Shown: positions 6,531-13,953 of the stretch, piece by piece
Position numbering within the stretch: the stretch's first letter is position 1
How the letters are laid out: every line of letters begins with the position of its first letter
Source of the DNA: CAYSIX01 sp964431205
Lineage (GTDB): Bacteria > Planctomycetota > Phycisphaerae > Phycisphaerales > Phycisphaeraceae
Assembly (NCBI GenBank): GCA_964431205.1
Contig: CAYSIX010000039.1
Location: 1-22,954, forward strand
DNA: 22,954 bases
Reading direction: 5' to 3'
Notes under the pieces: model-generated
What the model saw: only the letters and a program-made list of their open reading frames with translations
Told to the model about the DNA's origin: nothing
Database searches by the model: none
Position numbers and translations under genes: made by a program

Positions 6531-8615
6531 ATGAATCCCACCCTACGCCTGCTCACACTGGCTGCCGCATCCACCTTCGCCCTCGTCGTCGCTCCCGGCG
6601 CGGCCGCTGAGGCTCCGCCCTGGGTCACTGACGGCTTGGTCCAGTACGTTGACGCGCGCGCGCCCGGCAATAACCCGGCGTCCACTTGGCAAGCCGTCGT
6701 CGGCGTTGACGGCCAGGTCATCGACCTCGGCGACAACGGCCATCTGCCCACCCACATCGCCGAGGGCGACAGCTTCACTCACGTCGTCAACGGCGTCGAG
6801 AATCAGGTTCCATTGTCCTACTTCCAGTTTGGGTTCACCGACGACGTCGGCGGCGGCATGATCGATTTCGGTGACGTGCTCAATCAGCACATGGACGTCT
6901 TCGACGACTACTCGATCGAGGTTCTCTTTCGCGCCCGGCGAACCAGCGACGTCCAGTCCGCCGGTCGCAGTTTCCTCGCCGGCAACCAGACTCGCGACAG
7001 CAACGGCAACATGCTCACTTGGCGCGAACGCGCCGACGACAAGATCCTCGGCCGCGCCACGGGCGAGTGGCGTATCCGCGACGCGGAGGGCAGCGAGACC
7101 GGCGAGTTCATCAAGTTCGCCAGCGCCATCTGGAAACCCGGCGAGTGGTATCACCGCGTTGCCGTCTACGACGGCGAAGAGGGCAGCGTCCCCCAGTTGA
7201 ACGTCTACACGACGGGCCTGAACACAGCGGACAATTTCCTCGGTCCGGCCCATGAAAACCCTAACGAGTTTCAACAGGGTGCATCCACCATCCTGCTCTG
7301 GCCGAGCGAAGAGTTCGACTTCGTCGTGGACCGACCCGAGGGTGCCAATCAGCGGCAGACGTTCAGCCTCGGCGCTCGTGGTGCGCCCGATGAGTGGTTC
7401 GAGGACGAGGAGGGCAATCAGTTGCCCAGCCTCTTGAGTGAGACTCGCTGGTACCTGGACGGTGACATCGCGCTCGTACGAGTTTACGACCGCGCCCTGA
7501 CACCCGAAGAGGTGGAACAGAACTATCTGAGCCTCTCGACCGTTCCCGAGATGATGGGGGCGATCCCGGGCGATGCGGACGGCGACGGCGACGTAGACGC
7601 GTTCGATCTCGGTATCTGGCAAACCCAGTTCGGGCAGACGGGACAAGACCTGTCGGCCGACTTCGACATGGACGGTGATGTGGACGCGTTCGACCTGGGC
7701 ATCTGGCAGATCAACTTCGGCACGGGTTTGAACGCGGCGGTCCCGGAGCCGGCCGGCGCCGCGCTGCTGGGCCTGAGCGCGAGCGTGCTGGCGATACGGC
7801 GGCGTCCCGGTGGTCGCCGCGCCACCTTCACGACGGGGGCCGGCCCAGACCCATCGCGCGCCGCGGTGCGCCCTGGCGTCCGACGAGCGGGCGCTTTCAC
7901 CCTCATCGAGCTGCTGGTGGTGATCTCGATCATCGCCTTGCTGATCGCGATCCTGCTACCGGCGCTGGGCAAGGCCCGGTCAGCCGCGATGCGGGTCGAG
8001 TGCCTGAGCAATCTGCATCAATGGGCGGTCGCCGTACACGCCTACTCGGCCGACAACTCGGGCTATTTCCCGATGCGGCTGCCACAGAAGGGTGACGTCC
8101 TTCCCCCTTTTGGCGGGCCTCACCAGTACGCGAGGCTGCTCCGATTCGATCAGATCAAGACGTTCTTCGATCCGTACCTTCAAGGCGAGCCGCACACGCG
8201 CTGCCCGGACTACAGCTGGCCGACGTATGACCTGCCCTGGGATGAACAGTGGAAGCAGCAAGGGATCAAGGCGGGCGACTACGGCTTGTACGTCGGATTT
8301 GTTGAATACGATCCCTCGTTCGAGTTTACCCACTTCGAGAAGAACCCGCCGGTCAAGGTCGACGATCCCGAGGCACGGGCCGACATGCCGGTGGCCGGTG
8401 ACCATGTACGGTTCTTCCTCGGCACGAAGGAATGGATCTATGCCCACCCGGCGACAAACGGCCCGGCGAAAGCAGACCCACCAGAGGGCATGAACGTGGC
8501 GTATGCCGATGGTAGCGCGAGCTGGCACCGATTCGTCGAGCACGAGGACGATATCTACATGCGAATCATTGGCGGGGGCGTTGATTTCTATCTGCCCAAG
8601 GGGCGAACGAACTGA
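6531..8615 (+). CDS. LamG/dockerin/PEP-CTERM protein fused in frame to a prepilin-like protein
   Basis: One 694-residue frame joins two proteins that are normally separate. Residues 1-27 are a Sec signal peptide ending AAAEA. Residues of about 35-335 are a LamG/concanavalin-like region (YSIEVLFRAR, WYLDGDIALVRVYDRAL). Residues 346-402 are two dockerin-type repeats (DADGDGDVDAFDLGIWQ and DFDMDGDVDAFDLGIWQ). VPEPAG at 404-409 starts a PEP-CTERM tail with a short hydrophobic stretch and RRR, where such proteins normally stop. Here the frame continues through about 30 basic residues into GAFTLIELLVVISIIALLI, a type IV prepilin signal with Phe456 at +1, Glu460 at +5 and an unusual Ala at -1. A pseudopilin-like C-terminal region ends in the familiar ADGSASW. 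A GTG at 7866 could start a separate 249-residue prepilin, but no clear ribosome-binding site precedes it. The main start has CGGAGG upstream. Confidence 0.85.
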   Translation: MNPTLRLLTLAAASTFALVVAPGAAAEAPPWVTDGLVQYVDARAPGNNPASTWQAVVGVDGQVIDLGDNGHLPTHIAEGDSFTHVVNGVENQVPLSYFQFGFTDDVGGGMIDFGDVLNQHMDVFDDYSIEVLFRARRTSDVQSAGRSFLAGNQTRDSNGNMLTWRERADDKILGRATGEWRIRDAEGSETGEFIKFASAIWKPGEWYHRVAVYDGEEGSVPQLNVYTTGLNTADNFLGPAHENPNEFQQGASTILLWPSEEFDFVVDRPEGANQRQTFSLGARGAPDEWFEDEEGNQLPSLLSETRWYLDGDIALVRVYDRALTPEEVEQNYLSLSTVPEMMGAIPGDADGDGDVDAFDLGIWQTQFGQTGQDLSADFDMDGDVDAFDLGIWQINFGTGLNAAVPEPAGAALLGLSASVLAIRRRPGGRRATFTTGAGPDPSRAAVRPGVRRAGAFTLIELLVVISIIALLIAILLPALGKARSAAMRVECLSNLHQWAVAVHAYSADNSGYFPMRLPQKGDVLPPFGGPHQYARLLRFDQIKTFFDPYLQGEPHTRCPDYSWPTYDLPWDEQWKQQGIKAGDYGLYVGFVEYDPSFEFTHFEKNPPVKVDDPEARADMPVAGDHVRFFLGTKEWIYAHPATNGPAKADPPEGMNVAYADGSASWHRFVEHEDDIYMRIIGGGVDFYLPKGRTN

Positions 8616-8671
8616 GCCCGGGAGGACGATGAGCCGCGGCGTACGGCCGCCCATCACGAGGTAATGCTTAG

Positions 8672-9400
8672 ATGACCACAACGACCAGTTCATTGGCCAT
8701 GACGGACGTTTCGGAGGAGCCTCGGACGAGCGAGCAGCGTGCGTTCGAGCGTCTTCGTCGCATGATTATCGACGGGTCGCTGCCACGCGGCGAGTTTCTC
8801 TCGCAGCGGATGTTGGCGAAGGAGCTGGACGCGGCGGTGGTGACGGTCAGGAACGCGTTGCGTTCGCTCGAGAGCTTGGGACTGATCGAGAACGTGCCGA
8901 AATGGGGCGTGCGCATTCCCGTGGAAACCAAAGAAACCATTCGTGACCGCTACTTCCTTCGCGAGGTGCTGGAGTCGGCGGCCGCGCGCCGCGTCTGCGA
9001 GCAGCACAACCTCGAGCACGCGGAACTGCTGCGCGAGAAGGCGAAGGAGGTGGACGCGATCGCGGTCGAGGACCCGAAGAACGTCGAGCGGTTCGCCGAG
9101 TTGCACTTCGAGTTTCACCAGTTGCTCGCCGAGTGCTCCGGCAGCCGCGAGCTGGTGAGGGCGCTAGACCGCCTGAGCATCCGCACGCGCATGCTCTGGA
9201 ACGCTCAACGCGGTTGGGCCCGCGGCGTGGACCGGATGAGCCACGTCCGCGACACCGAGGCGATCCTGGCCGGCACGCCGGAGCAGGCCGCCGAGGTGAT
9301 GCGTCAGCACGTGCGGCGTGGTCTGGACAACGAGCTGCAGGCGCTCGGCGGCGACGAGTCGGCGAAAGGACAGGTTCATGAGTCCGAACACGGGTCGTGA
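8672..9400 (+). CDS. GntR-family regulator, FCD (FadR-like) subfamily
   Basis: A 242-residue cytoplasmic transcription factor. Residues 20-85 are a GntR winged helix (EQRAFERLRRMIIDGSLPRG, LAKELDAAVVTVRNALRSLE, GLIENVPKWGVRI). Residues 90-225 are an all-helical FCD effector domain with the likely metal or ligand histidines His149 (ELHFEFHQLL), His191 (SHVRDTEAIL) and His213 (MRQHVRRGLD). FCD proteins usually bind small organic acids, often sugar acids, and regulate adjacent catabolic genes. That fits the neighbouring aldolase and kinase. The start ATG at 8672 has GAGG about 12 bases upstream; a second in-frame ATG at 8699 is possible. The gene lies 56 bases after the fusion gene and probably shares its transcript. 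Two nearby dyads (6403-6447 and 9440-9465) are candidate operators. Confidence 0.9.
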   Translation: MTTTTSSLAMTDVSEEPRTSEQRAFERLRRMIIDGSLPRGEFLSQRMLAKELDAAVVTVRNALRSLESLGLIENVPKWGVRIPVETKETIRDRYFLREVLESAAARRVCEQHNLEHAELLREKAKEVDAIAVEDPKNVERFAELHFEFHQLLAECSGSRELVRALDRLSIRTRMLWNAQRGWARGVDRMSHVRDTEAILAGTPEQAAEVMRQHVRRGLDNELQALGGDESAKGQVHESEHGS

Positions 9401-9439
9401 CCCCGGCTTCGTTGGGGGGCGGTCCGGTTCGGTTGGTCT

Positions 9440-9465
9440 GTGACGGTGCACGTATGCATGGTCAC
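9440..9465. promoter_or_regulatory. Dyad between the gntR gene and the LamG gene
   Basis: GTGACGGTGC and GCATGGTCAC are inverted arms, with outer GTGAC/GTCAC perfect and inner TGC/GCA perfect, around ACGTAT. The dyad lies 40 bases after the regulator stop and about 50 bases before the next start. It is a plausible operator site for the GntR protein. No convincing -35/-10 pair is seen beside it. Confidence 0.35.
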
Positions 9466-9502
9466 TTGAGCGTTGGAGGTGTGAATGACATTTCTCTTTT
9501 TC

Positions 9503-9510
9503 AAAGGAGG
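9503..9510 (+). promoter_or_regulatory. Strong ribosome-binding site that sets the LamG start
   Basis: AAAGGAGG lies seven bases before the ATG at 9518. An in-frame upstream ATG at 9485 would translate through this site and lacks one of its own, so 9518 is taken as the start. Confidence 0.85.
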
Positions 9511-9517
9511 CGAAGTG

Positions 9518-10534
9518 ATGCGACAAGGCTCGATTCGAGGGACGGCGGGCGTGACGGGCGCGATCGTGGCGGCCGTTACGGCGGGGCCGTTCATGACGGC
9601 GGAAGCGTCCGCGACGGCTGTGACCGACAACTTGGTTCTGGAGCTGTCCGCGCAGTTGCCCGGCTCGGACCCAGAGAACTTCTGGATGCCGACCATCTCT
9701 CCGGCCGGGGTGACGGGTGTGGTCCAGGAGCACAGCGACCTGGCCGACAGCGACCCGCCGCTGGGTTCGTTCGGGTTCAAGCCGACGTTCAACAACGACC
9801 CGACCACGCCCAGTTATGTCTTTCCGAACCCGACAAACATGGGCGCGGGACAGGTCGGCGGGTTCACCGACGCGTTCGACTATGACTATCAGGATTCGTT
9901 CTCCCTTGAGCTATGGGTGAAGCAGGATGCTTTCAACAACGAGGCAGCCCAACGGAGCCACCTGTTCGGCAGCGCCGGATTCAACGATCAGGGCATGCAG
10001 CTCGTGACGCGCAAGGGCAGCGGCGATACGTGGGGCATTAACTTCAAGCTCCGCGACCGTGAAGGCACAAACACTGTGCTCGGCTCGTTCACCAACCGGG
10101 AGATCGTGCCTCTGGGCGAGTGGGCCCACGTGGTCGTGAATTACGACGGCAGCGGCGCCGACGCCGACGCCGGCACTCTCCCCACGGCCGCTACGTACAT
10201 CAATGGCAACATGGTCGAGGGGCTCAACATCACGGACAACTGGCCACCGCCCGACGGGCTCGACTTCACCCCGGAGGTGGAGGGGATCTCGGCCTTGGGC
10301 GCACGGGCGGACCGTGATCGTGTCGGCAGCAACAACGACGCGAGTCGGATGCCGTTCATCGGTGAGATTTCGCTGCTTCGCATTTACGGCAAGGCGTTGG
10401 GCGAGGACGAGATCCTGGCGAACTTTGCCGCGGGCAACGGTACGCCCGCGATCCCTGAGCCGGCCTCGATTGTCGTCGCGAGCGTGGGCGCAGTCGGGCT
10501 GCTGATCCGTCGCCGTCGCGAGACGGCCTGCTGA
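9518..10534 (+). CDS. Secreted LamG-like PEP-CTERM protein
   Basis: A 338-residue exported protein. A basic and hydrophobic N-terminus (MRQGSIRGTAGVTGAIVAAV, with likely cleavage near AEASA) is followed by a LamG/concanavalin-type jelly-roll region of about 35-300 (SFSLELWVKQDAF, GEWAHVVVNYDGSG, GEISLLRIYGKALGEDEI). This fold typically binds glycans or other surface ligands. Residues 312-338 form a complete PEP-CTERM tail: IPEP, a hydrophobic helix and RRRRETAC. An exosortase system would process this tail for anchoring to the cell surface. Unlike the related protein at 6531 it has no dockerin repeats and ends normally after the basic cluster. It is followed directly by an intrinsic terminator. 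Confidence 0.85.
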   Translation: MRQGSIRGTAGVTGAIVAAVTAGPFMTAEASATAVTDNLVLELSAQLPGSDPENFWMPTISPAGVTGVVQEHSDLADSDPPLGSFGFKPTFNNDPTTPSYVFPNPTNMGAGQVGGFTDAFDYDYQDSFSLELWVKQDAFNNEAAQRSHLFGSAGFNDQGMQLVTRKGSGDTWGINFKLRDREGTNTVLGSFTNREIVPLGEWAHVVVNYDGSGADADAGTLPTAATYINGNMVEGLNITDNWPPPDGLDFTPEVEGISALGARADRDRVGSNNDASRMPFIGEISLLRIYGKALGEDEILANFAAGNGTPAIPEPASIVVASVGAVGLLIRRRRETAC

Positions 10535-10543
10535 AGCGTGACG

Positions 10544-10578
10544 CGGCGCGGATCGTCGAAAGGCGATCCGCGCCTTTT
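10544..10578 (+). terminator. Rho-independent terminator
   Basis: GGCGCGGATCG (10544-10554) and CGATCCGCGCC (10564-10574) form a perfect 11-bp GC-rich stem with a 9-nt loop, followed by TTTT. It begins ten bases after the LamG stop codon and separates the LamG/regulator unit from the enzyme cluster. The T-run is short, so partial readthrough is possible. Confidence 0.85.
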
Positions 10579-10637
10579 GTGTCCAAGCATGATGAGTGTG
10601 ATGTGTGCGCAACGTTCGTCAGTCAGGAGAGCGCCTG

Positions 10638-12632
10638 ATGCGGTTTGCTGAGGGATCGAAACGGTGGACGATACGAGTCCTCGTGTGTGTGGCGTGGGTG
10701 TTGATGGAGGCGTCCTCGGCCGTCGCCGAGCCGATCGGCGCACCACCGTACTCGGTCATGTACACGAGCGACACGACGCACATCCTTAGCACGTACAGCC
10801 CGTACCACACGCGCAGCAACCGTGGGCGACTGAGCGAGGCGATGTTCCGGGCAGCGGTCGACGAGGTCGCCGACGCGGGCGTCGATGCCCTGCTGCTCCA
10901 GCCCGGCCTCGGCTGGGTGCCGTGGTGGCCCGGCGAAGTCGTGCCCCTCGACGAACACCGCGCGTGGTTCAAGTCTCACTACGGCCACGACGGGCACAAC
11001 GCGTTTTTCAACTACGTCGAGGCCGGCAACGACTACGTGCGCACGATGATCGATCGGGCGCACGAACGCGACATGGACGTGGTGATCAGTTATCGGCTCA
11101 ACGATCTGCACCACCTTGAACTCGCCATGGATCCGAACAACACCCGCATCGGCGAAACCGCACAGTTCTATGTCGACAACCCGCAGTACCAGATCGGCGT
11201 CGCGCCCAACCAGCCGACCAGCGCCCATCGCCGTGCCCACAACTGGGCGTTCCAGGAGGCGCGGGAGTACAAGTTCCGCCTCATCGAGGAGCTGGCGCAA
11301 GACTACCCGATCGACGGTCTCGAGCTCGACTTCATGCGCCACACCTCCTATTTCCACCTCGGGCAGACGAACTCCGCTCAACGCCGCACGATCATGAGCG
11401 GCTTCATCGGCGACGTAAGGCAGATGCTCGATGGCACCACCTCCTTGGGCGACCACCGCTGGCTCTCGCTCCGCATCCCGGGCGAGGTCGAGGCCCACGA
11501 CGCGATGGGCCTCGACGCCGCATCGTTTGGCGACCTCGGCGTCAACATGGTGACGATCACAAACTTCGCCCAGTACGCCCAGCAGATGGACCTGGGTCAG
11601 ATCCGTCAGCAGCTCGACCCGAACGTGGCTCTGTACGTGGAGATGTTCGACAACACCGCAGTCACCCGAGCGGCGGACAACTCCCGCTGGCTCTTCCGCA
11701 AGACCACGCCCGAGCAGATGACCACCGGGGCACACTTGGCCTACAGCCGCGGCGCCGACGGGGTGGCGCTGTTCAACATGCAGTACTACCGCGAGAACGT
11801 GAACCCCGTGTTGAACCAGGACGGCCCGTTCACGGAGCCGCCGTTTGGAACGATCGAGCGACTGCGTGATCGCGTCTGGCTGGCCCGGCAGCCGCAACAC
11901 TACTTCCTGGGATCGATCTGGGACGATCCCCGAACCAATAACCGGCCGCTTCCGACGACCGTCGCCGCCGGGCAGACCGCTTCGTTCACGCTCGACCTGG
12001 CGCCGCCGACCGACGGCTGGCAGCTGGACGGCAAGTTGCGGGTCCAGTCGCTGGACCCGATCGCGGATCGCCCGTGGACGGCGTGGATCAACGGCGTTGA
12101 GCTGGTGATGACCGACGACGTCTCCGAGCCGTACCCGAACGTGTACACGCACCTGTTGTTGACGCCGGAGCACCACCGCGCATGGGTCGTGCCGCACGAG
12201 CTGCTTGTCGATGGATTCAACGAGATCGAGATCGAGCTCCTCGGTGGGGCGCCGGCGGAGCTGTTCTATCTTGACTTGGCCATGCCGACGCCGCGTCTCC
12301 ACGGTGACGCCAACGGCGATGGGCAGGTTGACGCGTTTGACCTGGGCATCTGGCAGACGCAGTTCGGGCAGACGGGCCAGTCCCTGGCCGCGGACTTCGA
12401 TGGCGATGGCGACGTGGATGCGTTCGATCTGGGAGTCTGGCAGGCGAGCTTCGGCACGGGAAGCGCGGTCGTTCCGGAACCGGCGGTGAGCTTGCTCGGC
12501 CTCGTCGCGGTGTTGGCTGCCAACGGCAAACGGCCGTCTAGCGTCACCGGTATGGCGCTCGACCCTCCACCGGTTCCAAAACGATCGACAACGAGGAAAG
12601 CGGTGAATCGGAGTCACGTTGTCACGCGTTGA
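10638..12632 (+). CDS. GH-like paralog A with dockerin and PEP-CTERM regions
   Basis: A 664-residue exported protein, one of four paralogs in this window; I do not recognise a named family. A signal peptide (residues 1-31, ending SSAVAEP) precedes a TIM-barrel-like part. It contains SDTTHILSTYSPYH, WVPWWPGEV, YRLNDLHHLE, GLELDFMRH (Glu229, Asp231), LSLRIPG, ALYVEMF (Glu335) and RGADGVALFN. The paired acids suggest a retaining glycosidase-like site, which is inference. A beta-rich domain (about 445-550, APPTDGWQLDGKLRVQ) follows. Next come two dockerin repeats (555-612), nearly identical to those in the protein at 6531, and VPEP at 612-615 with a short hydrophobic stretch. The last 35 or so residues after GKR are a hydrophilic tail that ordinary PEP-CTERM proteins lack. 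The ATG at 10638 is chosen because CAGGAG lies eight bases upstream; an in-frame ATG at 10605 is less likely. It opens the enzyme cluster after the terminator. Confidence 0.8.
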   Translation: MRFAEGSKRWTIRVLVCVAWVLMEASSAVAEPIGAPPYSVMYTSDTTHILSTYSPYHTRSNRGRLSEAMFRAAVDEVADAGVDALLLQPGLGWVPWWPGEVVPLDEHRAWFKSHYGHDGHNAFFNYVEAGNDYVRTMIDRAHERDMDVVISYRLNDLHHLELAMDPNNTRIGETAQFYVDNPQYQIGVAPNQPTSAHRRAHNWAFQEAREYKFRLIEELAQDYPIDGLELDFMRHTSYFHLGQTNSAQRRTIMSGFIGDVRQMLDGTTSLGDHRWLSLRIPGEVEAHDAMGLDAASFGDLGVNMVTITNFAQYAQQMDLGQIRQQLDPNVALYVEMFDNTAVTRAADNSRWLFRKTTPEQMTTGAHLAYSRGADGVALFNMQYYRENVNPVLNQDGPFTEPPFGTIERLRDRVWLARQPQHYFLGSIWDDPRTNNRPLPTTVAAGQTASFTLDLAPPTDGWQLDGKLRVQSLDPIADRPWTAWINGVELVMTDDVSEPYPNVYTHLLLTPEHHRAWVVPHELLVDGFNEIEIELLGGAPAELFYLDLAMPTPRLHGDANGDGQVDAFDLGIWQTQFGQTGQSLAADFDGDGDVDAFDLGVWQASFGTGSAVVPEPAVSLLGLVAVLAANGKRPSSVTGMALDPPPVPKRSTTRKAVNRSHVVTR

Positions 12633-12684
12633 ACAGCGTATGCATCGCACGTCTCAAGACTCGATCAGGTAAGGGTGCACCCGA

Positions 12685-13953
12685 ATGTCCAGTGGCTCAA
12701 CTGACAGCGTTCGACTCGTCGCGCTTGGTGACGGGGTATTGCCGTCCGTATGGAATCCTCGGATCGCTTCGGCGCTGCTGACGTGTTTCGTTGGCGGGCT
12801 GTCGGTGTTCATCGGAGTTCCGCTGACCGCACAACCGACCAATCTCGCCACGGTGGACCGGTCGTGGGTGCTCAGCGCCAACGATCAGAGGTTCGTGTTG
12901 GCCGACGGCGCTGGCACGATTCGCGAGCAGCCGGCGCCGGGCTCGATGACCGTGGTTCGCCTCGGAGCCGAGGCGCGGGCGACGCAAGTGGAACCGGTGC
13001 CGTGCAGCGTGATCGGCCCGCCCACCTCCATCGCGGTGACGCCCGACGGTCGCCTCGCGCTGGTGACCAACTCCATGCGACTGGACCCGTCCGACGCGTC
13101 CCGCCAGGTACCCGACGATCGCGTCAGCGCCGTGCGGCTGACCGGCGAAACACCACGTGTCGAGCGGGAAGTCGTCGTCGGTCGACAGCCCTCGGGGATC
13201 GAGGTGTCCAGGGATGGGCGCTTCGCCCTGGTGGCCAACCGGGCCGACGGCACGGTCACGCCGATTCGGATCGACGGGGATCGACTCAAAGCCGAGCCTG
13301 CGGTCGAGGTCGCGCCCGCTGCCGCGAGCGTGTCCGATGTCGCGATCGCACCGGATGGGCGGACGGCACTGGTGACGCTGACGGCGCAGGGCCGGGTGGT
13401 GCCGCTGCGCCTCGATGACGGGCGGGTGGTCGAGGTGGGCGACGCGATGGAGATGGGGGGCGAGCCTTACGCGATCGCGTTCCTGCCCGACGGCCGACAC
13501 GCGGTCGTCGCCGATGTGTCGCAGCGAGGGGAGCTGGTGCTGCTGGAAGTGAGCGGCGGTATGGCGCGTGAGGTCGACCGCGTATACGCCGGCATCGCGG
13601 CAGAAGGGTTGGCGGTGTCGCCATGGGACGGAACGATCGCGGTGACGTGCCTGCAGAACTCGCTGCACCCGCCGGACTCGCCGACCCGGCAGGAGCACGG
13701 CAAGCTCGTCGTACTGAGGGCGCAGGACGGAGTGCTGACCATCGTCGATGTCGCCGCGGTGCCGCGGATCCCGCAGGCAGTGACGTTCGCAGACAATGGG
13801 CAGAAGCTGGTAGTGGGGTGCAATGAAGAGCAGCAATTGGCGGTGTACGAACTGCGGGGCGGCGTGATTCACGACACGGGCGTGCGTGTGCCGACGGCGG
13901 GGGCCCCGGCGGCGCTGCACACGTGGTCACCGAGAGACGCGAGCACACCATGA
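12685..13953 (+). CDS. Exported beta-propeller protein (YVTN/lactonase-like repeats)
   Basis: A 422-residue protein with a hydrophobic export or anchor segment at about residues 28-48 (SALLTCFVGGLSVFIG, then PLTAQP) after an unusually long hydrophilic N-terminus. The rest is a chain of about six propeller blades of about 45 residues, each with a loop like TPDGRLALV, SRDGRFALV, APDGRTALV, LPDGRHAVV and ADNGQKLVV. Such propellers are found in periplasmic lactonases and in binding proteins. No catalytic residue assignment is made. It lies 52 bases after paralog A and overlaps the symporter gene by four bases (ATGA), so translation of the two is probably coupled. A role beside the transporter, such as substrate binding or sugar-lactone handling, is inference. 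The start lacks a strong ribosome-binding site (AGGTAAGGG lies 12 or more bases upstream). Confidence 0.75.
   Translation: MSSGSTDSVRLVALGDGVLPSVWNPRIASALLTCFVGGLSVFIGVPLTAQPTNLATVDRSWVLSANDQRFVLADGAGTIREQPAPGSMTVVRLGAEARATQVEPVPCSVIGPPTSIAVTPDGRLALVTNSMRLDPSDASRQVPDDRVSAVRLTGETPRVEREVVVGRQPSGIEVSRDGRFALVANRADGTVTPIRIDGDRLKAEPAVEVAPAAASVSDVAIAPDGRTALVTLTAQGRVVPLRLDDGRVVEVGDAMEMGGEPYAIAFLPDGRHAVVADVSQRGELVLLEVSGGMAREVDRVYAGIAAEGLAVSPWDGTIAVTCLQNSLHPPDSPTRQEHGKLVVLRAQDGVLTIVDVAAVPRIPQAVTFADNGQKLVVGCNEEQQLAVYELRGGVIHDTGVRVPTAGAPAALHTWSPRDASTP

Noticed and set aside
10623..12650. Long minus-strand open frame of 675 codons opposite paralog A
   Set aside because: It mirrors the codon pattern of the plus-strand gene, has no family motifs and no ribosome-binding site. 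GC-rich genes often leave such an open antisense frame.
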